64,000 bases of DNA. Origin: Rhizoclosmatium globosum. Taxonomy: Eukaryota > Chytridiomycota > Chytridiomycetes > Chytridiales > Chytriomycetaceae. The first letter of the stretch is position 1; the number at the start of each line of letters is the position of its first letter. Where the stretch lies: NCBI GenBank assembly GCA_002104985.1, contig MCGO01000148.1:30419-94418 (forward strand). Direction: 5' to 3'. Made by a program: the position numbers and the translations under genes. Below the pieces are notes generated by a model. It did no database searches, was not told the DNA's origin, and was given only the letters and a program-made list of their open reading frames with translations. Of this stretch, positions 49,142-60,249 are shown piece by piece.

Positions 49142-51167
49142 TCAAACTCTGTCTGTCTTCATGTCAACAGAAACTTTGTTGGATTCACGGCGCTTGTGGA
49201 CAATGACAGCTCCGACAGCAATCAAGACAACTCCCGCAACAGAAACTCCAGCAATGAGGCCAATATTAGAACCAGATGCTGGTGGATCAGTAATAGAAAA
49301 GGTAGCAGTGGACGAAGCAGAGATAGCAACAGGTCCATCACGACGCTTCGAAGGTGGAACAGATGTGTATGCAACCGTGATAGAGTATTTACCGACATTA
49401 AAGATAGAGAGTGGTGCAGCAGCAGAACAAGAAGCTGGAGCAACAAAAGAACCACTTCCCAAAAACAATGTAATGACATCTCCTGGGGATGCTTGGGCTT
49501 GTCCAACAACCTTATTAGCATCGATGAAACAAGAGGAATCAAGATAAATCATGTTGGCGGCATCATCTCCACGTTGAACTTTAACAGAGGCAACAAAGAG
49601 CTTTGGAGTGTTCGCATTTCCAAGGACGAGACGGAGATTGGTTCCAATATATGGTTTAATGACTCCGTCGGCGAGGGCCAACGGATAAATCACAGTAATT
49701 TCGGCATTAAATCCACATCCTTGCCCGTTTGGTCCTGGGCCACCATTCGGAGTCAACTTGAGAACAGACATTTTTTGATTCGTGCATCCAGTGGCTCCAG
49801 AGGCAGCAGAAGAGGCAGGAACAGAAAGAAGACAGGAAAAAAAGTTGAGAGGAAGCTGGAATGTTGTTCCACAAGACAATCCACTGAATGTCGCCCCAAT
49901 AAGGTCGTAGAGATCAACCTTATCCCTGACAGGTGCAAACTTGTCATTGTCAGCTGCATTTGCTGCAGAAATGAAGAACTTGGAGTCAGGGATAGTCTGA
50001 ACGGGTAAGAATTCAATATGAGCCTGAGTCTTTGTTTTGTCCGAGCTATCAACACTGTATTTTGTAGAAAATATCTCGAGAATAGCTGGTTCATCTTGTT
50101 GGGCGATTAAATCAGTGCTTGAGGCTCCAATGACGGAAAGGTTGATGGGAGTTTTTGTCGTCATCGTGTCTCCCTTGACGACAACGTACGTGAAGAGACT
50201 TTGACTTGAGTAGCAGTTAATATTATTGTAATAAAAATGGAGCAAATGATAACTCACCTTAAAGTTTTGCAGCTGGCAAAGTCAATCGAGAAGGAGCAAA
50301 CATTGTTGGTGTCCAATTTTGCAACTGTTGGCACACCACAAGAAATCGCAAACGCTTGACCTTGAACTAAGGCAGAAGCAGAAACAGAAAATGCCATGGT
50401 CGAAGTTCCGGCATTTGCAGCAAAGCTGGGCTGGTTCAAACTTGTTGCTTCAGAGAGAACTGGTGCACCAGCAAGACAGGCAGAGACATCCACAGAAACT
50501 GGTGGACCCATTCCTGGGTCTTTTGAATCAAAGGCTGGATATCCAATCAGAGGGGCACCTGGCGGATATTTCCACTTGTCCTCTCCTGGACCCCAATTGT
50601 CAAAGATTGGATTGATCAAAGAAGTCGGTCCGCCATTGTATAAGCGAATGTGTCCGTTATTGCTCTACAAACTTTAAGTTTCTTTGGAAAAACAGATTGA
50701 CAGGGGCTTACATCAACGCAGAACAAACCATCTGAACCGTATGCATAAATACTTGGCAAGTAATTGCCGAAGAGATCAATCCCTCCAAGGCTTCCGTCTC
50801 GCTGGTAAACAAAATCCCCTCCCCAAGCGGACAAATCGATTCCCCATTGCTGGTTAACTTGGTCGTTGCCCCATCGGAAAGATCGTAGTTGTCCATTGGC
50901 CTAATAATTGGGAACCTCATCAGGTAAGTACATCTTAAAAGAATCACAACTCACATCCATTAAAAGCCAACCTTCTCCGCATGGTAAAGTCAGAACTTGA
51001 TGAGAAGGAATGCGAGAGCCCGGGCGTATACAAACCCAGCTACCCTGGATAAAATCTGCCGTCGCATAACTGTATCCTTGGGGAAGAACAGAAGAAGCAG
51101 GAGGGCAGACAGCATCAATAGATGAAGCAAAGATGGCCAGGAAAGCGGATAGCACGAGATTTTGCAT
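49142..51167 (-). CDS. Type I membrane surface protein of unknown family
   Basis: Four exons: 51167-50955, 50900-50712, 50664-50258, 50204-49142; 623 residues. Signal peptide (LVLSAFLAIFASSIDA), a Trp/Gly-rich N-terminal section (SFRWGNDQVNQQWGIDLSAW, GDFVYQRDGSLGG), a long Thr/Ser-rich beta-type ectodomain with scattered Cys, then one membrane helix (IGLIAGVSVAGVVLIAVGAV) and a short basic tail (HKRRESNKVSVDMKTDRV). No family is recognised. The repeated Gly-Asp-Gly and Asp-Gly turns hint at a bulb-lectin or carbohydrate-binding fold in the first 150 residues, which is only an impression. It lies among other secreted genes. Confidence 0.8.
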
Positions 51168-51319
51168 TTTCGGAAAGAATGAAAAAAGTCGAAAGTGTTG
51201 GACACTGTGATTTATAGGAGAAAATTTGAGAATCTTGGAGATCACATTCAAACACAATCTTGGACCAGAACCAGCATCAGCAATTTTTGTCATAAAATTT
51301 CATACCAAAACAACTGCAA

Positions 51320-51455
51320 ACACAGTTGTCTTTCAACTCAAAAATTTCATATCAGAAACAGCTGGAAGCACATTCAAAAATTTCATATCAGAAATAGCTG
51401 GAAGCACATTCAAAAATTTCATCTCAGAAATAGCTGGAAGCATATTTAAAAATTT
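51320..51455. repeat. 36-bp tandem repeat, about 3.5 copies
   Basis: Units of AAAAATTTCATATCAGAAAT followed by AGCTGGAAGCACATTC repeat at 36-bp spacing in the intergenic stretch. A diverged copy (TTTCATCTCAGAAATAGCC) recurs near 51625. The rest of 51168-51777 is pyrimidine-rich low complexity and holds no gene. Confidence 0.9.
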
Positions 51456-51524
51456 CCGAAGTTGTTTATTCCAATAATTTCCTTCTTCCTCTCTTTCCTT
51501 CTCTTTCCCCTCCCTTTCTTCTCT

Positions 51525-51533
<9 letters not shown>

Positions 51534-51573
<40 letters not shown>
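51534..51573. repeat. Poly-C tract of 40 bases
   Basis: An unbroken run of 40 C, preceded by ~55 bp of CT-rich sequence and followed by (CT)n and T8. Length is likely unreliable in any assembly. Confidence 0.95.
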
Positions 51574-51575
<2 letters not shown>

Positions 51576-51777
51576 TCTCTCTCTTTTTTTGGGCCGTCGG
51601 GATATCGTAAAATATCCAAAATTTCATCTCAGAAATAGCCGAAAGAACAAACTTATTATGGTAGAAACGTTTGGCCCTATCTCTTATTCACAACAAACGA
51701 AATTTGAAAACGAAATTTTATTTAGATGAGGTATCCGATTTTCAATGAAAAAGAAAAAGGTTGGTTATGTTTGTTGC

Positions 51778-53629
51778 TTATGGGCAATAATTGCCATACA
51801 TAAGACAACCTTGTGCAACGGAGGGGTGGCCAGCATAGTCTCCATTGCACTCACCGCAGAAATGTTGATCTGTGATACAATTTCCACCTCCACCAGCAAG
51901 CGAGACAAATTGTGCAGCAATAGCCTTCTGTTCTTCCAATGAAACTGAAGAACGCAAATAACTCTGCCAAATGGGTTCATCAGCGAAATCAATCTTAATA
52001 CGATCGCTGCTAAGCTTTAAAAATGCTTGTTCGACGGAATACGACGCTCCCTGAATCGTGATTGGTGTGCCGGTATTCACATGTCCTGTCCAAGCTCTAC
52101 ACCATTTCCCGAATGATATGCAGTCTGCCTTCAAGTTCAACGGTGTAGAGCCGATGTTTGCGACGTTAAAGGCGGATGGGTCTGGATCGCATTCGTGGAA
52201 TAAATCGTCAGAGTCGCCAATTAATTGCATGAACCAAATCAAGTGATATGAGTATGGGTCGGAAAGGTCGGAGTATCCCTTGTGCCAAATCCAGCCAGCG
52301 TCACCATCCCAAGTAAGTCCAGATAAACCAGTGTCATCAACGCGCACCATACTGTGGTCCAGACAATTGTATTGGTTCATGCTTGTGAATCCACCATTGT
52401 AAGAGTTCTGAGAGAAGATTGACTTTCCAGCTTGCGCGTTCACTATATATAGAAACATTTACGTTAATTCACAGCGATGTAATTTGAAAGAGAATCATAC
52501 CTGTATCGATATAATAACGACACGATGCAGGGTATTGAGAGTTTGAAATGTGTGCTGGGTCCGATGATTGGGACGGTTGTTTCACAGGCGTGGGAGAGGG
52601 TTGAGGTGGTTGAGGAGAGGGAACTGGTTGCGTTGGCTGAGGAGCTTCAGTTGTAGTAGTAGTCGTAGTTGTAGCTGTGGTAGTTGTGGTTGTTGAAGTT
52701 GTCGTGACTGCTGCCAACGTCTCCTTAGCAAAAGAAGTAGTAGTTACTTCAGATGTGGCTGCTAAATTAGACGTCAATAAAGTTGATGTTGCTAGAACAG
52801 ATGAGGTTCGCTGAAATGCAGGCATATCCAAAAACGTCGATGACATTGTTGAAACGTTAGTTGCCGTTGTGAATAACTGAGATCCTTTCACGCAAAGTTG
52901 ACTTCCATCGAGATTCCAACAGTTCAAGTTGTAATTCAGCCGTCCAATATCAATCAACCCGACATTGTAGGTTTTGGCCGCGTCCAAACAAGTCATGTTC
53001 CCAGAAACAGTAACCGATGAAGTGCAAGTCGGCACCATGGTCGATTTCTTGCCATTCGTTGAAGATTGGAGAGGTGGGCCACCCAGATTTCCAGCCTTCA
53101 GACACAACTGTTTTCCAGCGAGCCCAGCTTTATCAGCACAGTTTAATTGCGGATTCATGAGCAACTGAGCTGTAGCTGTGATATTGAACATGCTGATGAC
53201 AGCATCACACGTATCTCCCTTTTGGAAAGTGTAATTGATGTCGCAAGTGATAGGGGCTCCCTTCGTAATGAGGCTCGGAACACAGACGAGCTGGTTTGGA
53301 TCCAACTGTTTCCCAGTTCCACATGATTTCAGTTGTGGATTTAGAGAGAGGAAGCCATCGTAGCTCTATAATGTTTGAATGTTCAGTTCCTTATTTTCGG
53401 ACCACTCCGCGAATTTACGTACCAGCTCGTACAATGCTGCAATTGAGGCACAAGTATCACTGGATTGAGTGGCGTAGGTGTATGGGCAGTCGACAACGGA
53501 CATAATGGCTTGAAGGGAGTATCTTGGGTTCCAGTGGCCCCTTGCTCTCAGATTGACCGCATTCACAGTCGCGCATAGGGAAGAGATAGCAGCTACGGTA
53601 AACAGGGATGATGAGGTCGTTATGCGCAT
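51778..53629 (-). CDS. Secreted LysM protein with unknown C-terminal domain
   Basis: Three exons: 53629-53423, 53365-52501, 52442-51778; 578 residues. After a signal peptide (LFTVAAISSLCATVNA) come three LysM-like modules. The first has YTYATQSSDTCASIAALYEL and LNPQLKSC; the second FQKGDTCDAVISMFNI and MNPQLNC; the third CLDAAKTYNVGLIDIGRLNY. Each ends in a Cys-containing QLVCV or QLCLK/V strand. LysM binds chitin or peptidoglycan. A Thr/Pro-rich linker of about 100 residues precedes a Trp- and Cys-rich domain of about 220 residues (HSMVRVDDTGLSGLTWDGDA, FHECDPDP, FGKWCRAWTG, CGECNGDYAGHP) that I do not recognise. An extracellular chitin-binding protein is inferred. Confidence 0.85.
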
Positions 53630-53786
53630 AATGGCTGTCTGCAGAACGAGACGCGAATGACGCTGTCAGCAATGAAAAAGAAAATTGATGTGTAAATTGC
53701 AGACACAATGTTGATGATAACGTTAACTTGATTTATTTAGTTTATGATTATGTGTGGAAGTTGATGAGTAGTGTCGTGCGGCAAGG

Positions 53787-54922
53787 TTACCGAAATCTAT
53801 CCGAATCTCTTGTTGATGCTCCTGAAAGAAACATAGTTCGCATATCTGTCAACGAGAATTCAGCATGCACTTGCTCCGAATTGTTCGGTTTAAGGAGGCC
53901 ATGCTGTACAGCTGTTAAAATACGCTGAAATGTAGGCTCAGACAAGCCAAACGAAGAAGGACCACGGGCGTCAATATACTAAGAAATATAAAAAAAAGGT
54001 GATTAATGGATTACGGAATAGAAAAGAGTTCTGAAGGTTAATAGTTACCACTGCATCAGAAGCCATAAATCCAATAACAGTCGTCGACCAATCCCGCACA
54101 GAATGCGTCGGTCCTACAACGACAATAATTTTAGGTATTTTGATCTTGCGAATGAATTTGAACTCGTCCTTGCTGTAAGTAGTATTTAGATATTCAAAAT
54201 CCAAGTGAACAGTCTCACCAGTTTTCAGAATCAGCGTATTCGGTGGATACACAGATTACGGCGAACTTGGCTTTGTACGTGCGCTTAATAAAGATTGACT
54301 TCTCTATGAAATGCGTTACTCACATCGTTTGATAGTATCAACCAAGTCCTCCAAAAGTGGCTCTCCAACTTCCAACTGTTCCACATCAATCCAACATGGA
54401 AATCCGGCAGCTGAAAGTCGGGTTGCAAGGACCCTTGGATCGCAAGACTGGCGAGGAATGAGATGGTGGTGAATAGAGAGTAGTGCATACCCCGCATCCA
54501 AAGTCCGAATCAATCTGGCCACGCACAAACGCATCCTCCGAGTTCCGCCAGCAGTACGAGACAAACACGGACCAGGCAGGTACCGGTGTTGCACCCAAGT
54601 CGCCGGTTTTTGCAACAGAGTCTTTTATGGGCGGAGTGAGTGTCGAGGCAGCCGCCGCCGCCGGAAGCGCCAGGGCCGGAACAGTCGATTCCGGAGAAAG
54701 CGAAACTTGGATTCCGGCGAGAAGACCTTCGAGGCGGCGCAGGTCGAGCACAAGTCGGTTGAATTTGGTCTCTTCGGCGTTCAACTTCTCCTCGAGGCCC
54801 TGAAGACGCTCTACCTCGACACACGTGTTGTACTGCTCTTCGAGTTCGAGGCATCGGTGCTGCTGCGATAGTGTCGCCGCTCGGACACTTTCGATTTGTG
54901 CAGTGAGTGCGACAATGTCCAT
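53787..54922 (-). CDS. Coiled-coil TIR-domain protein
   Basis: Five exons: 54922-54491, 54447-54324, 54270-54219, 54172-54049, 53978-53787; 307 residues. Residues 1-~75 form a coiled coil (LEEQYNTCVEVERLQGLEEK). After an Ala/Pro linker the TIR domain reads SVFVSYCWRNSED, DPRVLATRLSAAGFPCWIDV, LEVGEPLLEDLVDTIKRSKF, AVICVSTEYADSENCKDEF and KIPKIIVVVG. NCKDEF places a Glu at the catalytic site of TIR NADases. The TIR sequence is far from the array at 19-26 kb and closer to generic TIR_2 domains. The region after the TIR fold (SFGLSEPTFQRILTAVQHGL) is short and unassigned. Its start codon is only 38 bp from that of the divergent downstream gene, implying a shared promoter. Confidence 0.87.
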
Positions 54923-54960
54923 TTCTCTTTTCTTTAACCTTCTTTAACCGAAAGAGTCGA

Positions 54961-56678
54961 ATGAGCAACAGGATCAGAAACTTTGCTGTAACCATTCTGA
55001 TCATTAGTTGCATTGCTCTTTACGGCAACTTCCATCTCGCTGGCTCGGTTGGCTTTTCAATCCCTCGAACATATGAGCTTCCTCAAAGTGCAACTGACAT
55101 ACAGTCTATTGACGCTCAGTCAGCCGCAGCCCATAAAGCAACGACAAAACCAGTTACAACCAAACAAGAACCTTACATCGGCCAAACTTCTGTCTCAAGC
55201 CTGCTATCTGTGGCTAAACCTACGCAGGCCGTTACTCCCGACACTATAATACACTTAGAAACCGATTACATAACGTTTCCGGCAGAGCTCATATCGGGAT
55301 CAAGATACTCACTGAAAGTTGTCCCCCAAAGTGGAACAGTTCAACCATACTTGACATTACTGTTCGAGCACAGCAACCACAGAGAATCCTTGGAGCGTCA
55401 GTTTTTGAAACCATTTGCTATCTATCCTGAATCGCATGTGGAGGTAATTTTGATTTCCTCTTAGTCAGAACGCATCTAATGCAAAATAACTAGTTTCACT
55501 TTACTATGTTCACATCAGGGCAATTTAGGGTCACCATATTTGATGATAAAGTGCTATTGGATGAGCCTTGGACTTGGTATCGAGGATACTTTCATCTTGG
55601 ACCTCAAAAAGCCGTTCTCCATCAATTTTCAGTCACATTTAATGAGCCTTCTGAATCATCAACTGAGTCGCTGTTATCTGACCACTTGGCAACCCTTCCA
55701 TATTGTTCTTTATTGGATCTGGCCAATTTGCAATTTGGTGGCAGATTTCTGAAACCCACCCTATTTCCAAATGCGAACACCTCAGTTGTAGATACATCAA
55801 AATGGATAGATAAAATTGGAGGGCAGGATGTCTTTTTGCGGTTCTTGCCAGCAAAATGCAAATTGCACTACTTCAATGTTCACGAAAGTCAAGATTGTGT
55901 GACAAACAAGAATATCACTTTTATGGGCGATTCTACTCTGGCAGAATCAGTAAAACGTTTGATGCTTCATCTTCACAATGACTATGCGGATTTTCAATGC
56001 CCCCATTCCACGGCAAATTGTGAAGCACGTTCGTACCGCGAAGGACAATTTGAAACTACAAATGCACAGTCATCACTGCCATCATATTTGAGTCTACTAT
56101 GGGCCCCAAGTTTAGATGTTTGTGCTCCCCTAGGAGGTGCATATGCATTTGAGAACCCTTTATTTGCTGACTGGTTACGCTTCAGATCTTCATACCCTGA
56201 GTCTTGCCATAATTATGAAGACAAACTTGGGTTAAGTCTAAAATTAGATTGGAAGAGTCCTAATGGTACTTGGAGGAAGCTTCCAGCAAAGAAGCAAGAG
56301 TTTCTGTTTTTCTCTTCTGGAGTGCACGACCTTTGTCATTGGGCCTTTGAAAACACAAACTACATGATTGGGAATTACACAAAATGGATGGATCAGGCAA
56401 TGAGCGAGCTTGCTGGAACTGCAAAAAACAAAATTTACATCACAGTCAGCCCAAAAGTTGGGAAAGTTGACACTTCAACTGAGTTTATTAACAAAATAGC
56501 AAGAAAACTTGCAGCAAAGCATGGATATAGTATTATTGATCAGAATGGCCTGCAATCTCACAGGTTAACAGGTGATGGAAATGGATTGACAGGTGATAAC
56601 TTCCACACACATGCCAATTCAGACTTTGCCTTGGCAAATGCACAGCTCTACTTAAATGCAATTTGCCCTAAAGCATAA
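54961..56678 (+). CDS. Type II membrane protein, NXPE/PC-esterase-like (GDS motif)
   Basis: Two exons (54961-55443, 55494-56678), 555 residues. An N-terminal signal anchor (FAVTILIISCIALYGNF) is followed by a Thr-rich stem. The second half has NKNITFMGDSTLAESVKRLM, the GDS block of PC-esterase/NXPE proteins, preceded by a CKLHYFNVHESQDC Cys pair. Later blocks are FLFFSSGVHDLCHW and DNFHTHANSDFALANAQLYL, where a His lies in the position of the catalytic DxxH. Such proteins O-acetylate or de-acetylate glycans in the Golgi. Substrate cannot be told. A 50-bp intron in phase 0 joins the halves. Confidence 0.75.
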
Positions 56679-56805
56679 TCAGCTGGACGCTCATTTTGGA
56701 ACTCCAAGTAATAAACATTATAAAAACGTTTTGTTTGCAACCAGGGTTCTATATTCAGACGCAGACTCCTATTCTCTGCGAAATTGGGAGATTGGAGAGG
56801 TCAGG

Positions 56806-56840
56806 GTTCTATACTCCAGAGTTAGGAGAGTTAGGATCAA
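56806..56840 (+). repeat. 35-bp direct repeat, left copy
   Basis: GTTCTATACTCCAGAGTTAG plus 15 further bases recurs without mismatch at 59913-59947, bracketing the LINE. A shorter related GGTTCTATATTCAGA lies at about 56744. Confidence 0.9.
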
Positions 56841-59370
56841 TCCCCATAGATGGTGTCGACTGATGGTGTCGAAATTTATATTCTTTAATTGTTAAAAAAA
56901 AGAGTAGGAAGTGCTGGTGTAGTTCAGTTGTCGTCAGGGGATGGACTGAGAAATTTTTTTGGGGGGAGAGTCCATGCCAACCAAACCAGCAATGGACTCG
57001 CCCCCGCAACACACAATAAAGAGACGAGAGTTGCAAAACTCGTTTATATAGACAAATATATGGATATAGATTGGCGAGGCGAGGAAGAGCAGGAGCGAGA
57101 TATGACAAGAAGATGGGTAGGGTTAGAGTTAGGATTAAAGTTAGGGTTAGGTACTGCCCAGCTGGTTACTGAAGAGTCTGTGGAAGCAACCATGAAGAGA
57201 CTGCCACTTGGAAAGGCCTCTGGACCAGACAACATTCCTGCCGAGCTCATCTACTATGGAGGTTCAGCAATGGTAAGAGTGTTCACCAAATTCTTGACTC
57301 TTGTACACAAGACATCTACTATTCCTTCTGAATGGAGGAATGCCACCATTGTCCCAGTATACAAGAACAAGGGCTCTCCTTCTGACATTGCCATGCACCG
57401 CCCGATTGCTCTCACCTGCACTGGACGCCGCCTCTATGAACGTGTCCTGCTGCCAGAACTTGTGCACCTAGCCATAGCAACGTTAGATGACACTCAAGCT
57501 GGTTTCCACCCCTCCCGTTCCACCTTGGATCAAGTCATGGTATTGCACGAAATCCTGTCTGGTGCCAAGGAAGCTTTTGCAGTGTTGCTGGACCTGAAGG
57601 CTGCATATGATATGGTGGACAGGGAAATTCTTTGGAAAGAGCTGGAGACATACTTTGGAGTATCAGCTGCAGCCATTCAACGTCTTCAGGATCTGTTTGA
57701 CAAGAATCAGAGTATGCTGGTTGTTGCTGGAAAGATGAGTATTCCCATACCCAATGCTCGTGGTTTACTCCAAGGGTCTACCCTCTCACCTATCCTCTTC
57801 AACTTCTTCATTGATCCTCTCTGCAGAAGACTCAAGGCCATAGAAATGCCCACCATTGCAGTCCATGGAGTGCGTGTGAATCGGTTGTTGTTTGCAGATG
57901 ACACTTCTCTGGTGGCATCAAACACAAGAGACATGGCCAAGTTGCTCAAGACCTGCGAAGACTGGAGTAGGGACGTTGGCATACAGTTTGCACCTCAGAA
58001 ATATGTTGTACTTGGGCCACCAATCAACAGGAGAGACGTTGCCTTGAAGATGTATGGAGTGGATCTGCCTTCAGAGACTAGTGCATTGTATCTTGGAGTC
58101 CCCTTCAACTCTTCAGGAATCTGCTGGAAAGAGATGGTATTGGCAAGAACTTCTAAAGCCAAACAGGTCATTGCTTCTCTTGCTCCCATTGGATTCAATG
58201 CCAGAGGTTGGGCCCCTGCTGCTTCAGCCAGAATCTACAAGGCTTTCATCCGTCCTGTCATGGAGTATGGTCTTGCTCTCTATGGTCATGGCATGCCAGC
58301 CAATCTGTTGACCTACTATGAGCGAGTCCAAACTATGGCACTGCGAACATTGACATCGACTCCAAGAAACACCTCCAAGGTTGCTCTCATGAAGTTACTC
58401 CAAGTAGAGCCCATGTCTTATCGCGCAAAGATACTGAACTTGAATTGGGCTGCTCGTCTCAACTCCTCAGGTGATGAAGGAAACTTGGCTGTTAAAGTTT
58501 TTCACTATGCTATTCAGCCTGCTAGAACACCTCACAAGAATTCACTCCCAAAGCTTGCCATGCAGAACTCACTCTGGAACCATCCAGAAATCAACAAGCC
58601 CCACCCGCAACTGCAACGTGCACCTCTTGCAGTCCAAGCAACACGACCTCTGCCTCTCCTGGAAAAGCAGAAGCTGAAGAAGCAAGCAATTGTGGACTTG
58701 GCTGATCCAAAACCTGGGGGAGTTGGGGATGCAATTGAAGTTACCATGTCTGATCGAGTCAGGCCCTTTCTGCAGCCCAAATCTGGAATTTCAAGAGAAG
58801 ACCAGTGGCTTTTACTTCAGTGGACTCTAGGCGCAGTGACACGTCATGAAGAATGCAAAAAATGTACTGATATGCTTACCAGGGCCCATGCTGCTACATG
58901 TTCTGGTGCTGACCTGTTGCTCAAGACTCTCCATGAAGATGTTCCACCACCACTTTGCAGGAGACACACTCGTATCGATGCTGTTCTGAACAAGTACCGC
59001 TCTGTTGCTCCAAGTAAATCCACTGCCTATTCAAGCTGTCTGATTGCCATCAAGCTGATTCTCACCAAGTGCCGAGGACTGCGCAGACGCCAAGAGGATG
59101 GCTACTGGACCAACCAAGACCAGTCTGACAACGAGGAGCCACCACCAAGACCAGCTGCACCGCCACCGCCAAGATCTGCAGCCTCTATGATTCGCTCAGC
59201 AAGAAGTGCCAGGCTGGCCCAAGAAAGAAACAGACCGCGTGGGAGACCACCAAACCGCCCCAGGGATGTAAGAGGAGAAGGATGAGTTGCAGGGAGGATG
59301 TGTATTGGATATATTAGACAGGATGAGTTGATGTGTGTGTGTAATCATGATGGGAACTGAAGTTATGGGA
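56841..59370 (+). mobile_element. 5'-truncated non-LTR (LINE) retrotransposon
   Basis: An open frame from about 56889 to 59285 holds a LINE reverse transcriptase: KRLPLGKASGPDNIPAELI, MHRPIALTCTGRRLYERVLL, TQAGFHPSRSTLDQV, AVLLDLKAAYDMVDREI, LLQGSTLSPILFNFFIDPL and the catalytic LLFADDTSLVAS. The C-terminal part has a CCHC-type cluster (CKKCTDMLTRAHAATC) and an AT-hook-like RPRGRPPNRP. No endonuclease domain or ORF1 precedes it, and the first ~80 codons before TEESVEATMKRL look non-coding, so it is 5'-truncated. The RT frame itself is intact for over 700 codons, which points to a recent insertion. Exact ends were not found; no poly-A tail is obvious. Confidence 0.92.
57114..57152 (+). repeat. 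Telomere-like TTAGGG motif at the 5' side of the LINE
   Basis: GGGTAGGGTTAGAGTTAGGA is followed by TTAAAGTTAGGGTTAGGTAC, a degenerate (TTAGGG)n of about 38 bp. It sits just before recognisable LINE coding sequence. Confidence 0.8.
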
Positions 59371-59423
59371 CATGAATTGTATTGAATTGGTTGAACATGC
59401 GTGAATAAACTGCCATTGATAAC

Positions 59424-59436
59424 GTTAGGGTTAGGG
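59424..59436 (+). repeat. Telomere-like TTAGGG motif 3' of the LINE
   Basis: GTTAGGGTTAGGG, two units, about 140 bp after the LINE frame ends. Confidence 0.75.
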
Positions 59437-59466
59437 AATTGTTGTCTTCAAACAGATACGGTGTGT

Positions 59467-59847
59467 ATGGAGACAACATCAAGACAACAGTCGCAGCCTA
59501 CAGTGCTCTTCCCCCCAAAGGAGGAAGTACTCGAAGACATGCTCAAGCTTTCGACAAACCATCGACCAGAACGATTTGAGTTCTGGGAGCGTAGACTCGC
59601 AACCGCAATCCAACCGTTGTTGCGCTGTCCAAACTGCAAATGCAATGAACCATCAATGAAATCGCATGGAGTTGGTAGAAATGTACTCTCATTTGGTGTC
59701 AGACGCATCCAGCTCGGCTGCCAGGCTTGCACAAAGAAGTGCAGGTTGGAGGAGTCAATGAAGGCAGCTGGCCCTTCTACTGCACATACCTTGGAAACTA
59801 TTCAAGCTGCGTATAGAGGGGGGCCGCATTGGCGGCCAAGATTTTAA
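59467..59847 (+). CDS. Fragment with zinc-ribbon-like cysteines, probably from a mobile element
   Basis: An open frame of 126 residues from ATG. It contains LLRCPNCKCNEPSMKSHGVG and RRIQLGCQACTKKCRLEE, a CxxC...CxxC arrangement like a DNA-binding zinc ribbon. It lies between a TTAGGG motif and the right copy of the 35-bp direct repeat. The frame ends within GGGGCCGCATTGGCGG, with no family I can name. It may be the start of another element's protein or the LINE's displaced 5' protein. Transcription is doubtful. Confidence 0.4.
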   Translation: METTSRQQSQPTVLFPPKEEVLEDMLKLSTNHRPERFEFWERRLATAIQPLLRCPNCKCNEPSMKSHGVGRNVLSFGVRRIQLGCQACTKKCRLEESMKAAGPSTAHTLETIQAAYRGGPHWRPRF

Positions 59848-59912
59848 AGTCGGTCCCCCCACGGGATCGATAAGTACTATGGCTTCTCTTCATCACAATA
59901 ATGATGCTTAGA

Positions 59913-59947
59913 GTTCTATACTCCAGAGTTAGGAGAGTTAGGATCAA
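59913..59947 (+). repeat. 35-bp direct repeat, right copy
   Basis: Identical to 56806-56840; the pair brackets about 3.1 kb of mobile-element sequence. Confidence 0.9.
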
Positions 59948-59950
59948 ACC

Positions 59951-60218
59951 ACATCTACACCAGCCATCTACACCAGGTTTCTACACCAGCCATCTACACC
60001 AGCCATCTACACCAGCCATCTACACCAGCCATCTACACCAGGATTCTACACCAGCCATCTACACCAGCCATCTACACCAGGTTTCTACACCAGCCATCTA
60101 CACCAGGATTCTACACCAGGATTCTACACCAGCCATCTACACCAGCCATCTGCACCAGCCATCTGCACCAGCCATCTGCACCTGCACCAGCCATCTACAC
60201 CAGGATTCTACACCAGGT
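59951..60218 (+). repeat. Minisatellite of 13-bp units
   Basis: About 20 units of CATCTACACCAGC or (G)(A/T)TTCTACACCAG alternate in higher-order blocks. The 129-codon frame through it (HLHQPSTP repeats) is a by-product of the repeat. Confidence 0.93.
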
Positions 60219-60249
60219 TTAGATGAAAGATTTAACAGTACTATACACT

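Noticed and set aside
49161..50008. Plus-strand frames of 128 and 270 codons
   Set aside because: Antisense to the membrane protein exon, low-complexity Asn/Arg content.
51320..51455. 36-bp repeats as a CRISPR array
   Set aside because: Units abut with no spacers; an ordinary tandem repeat.
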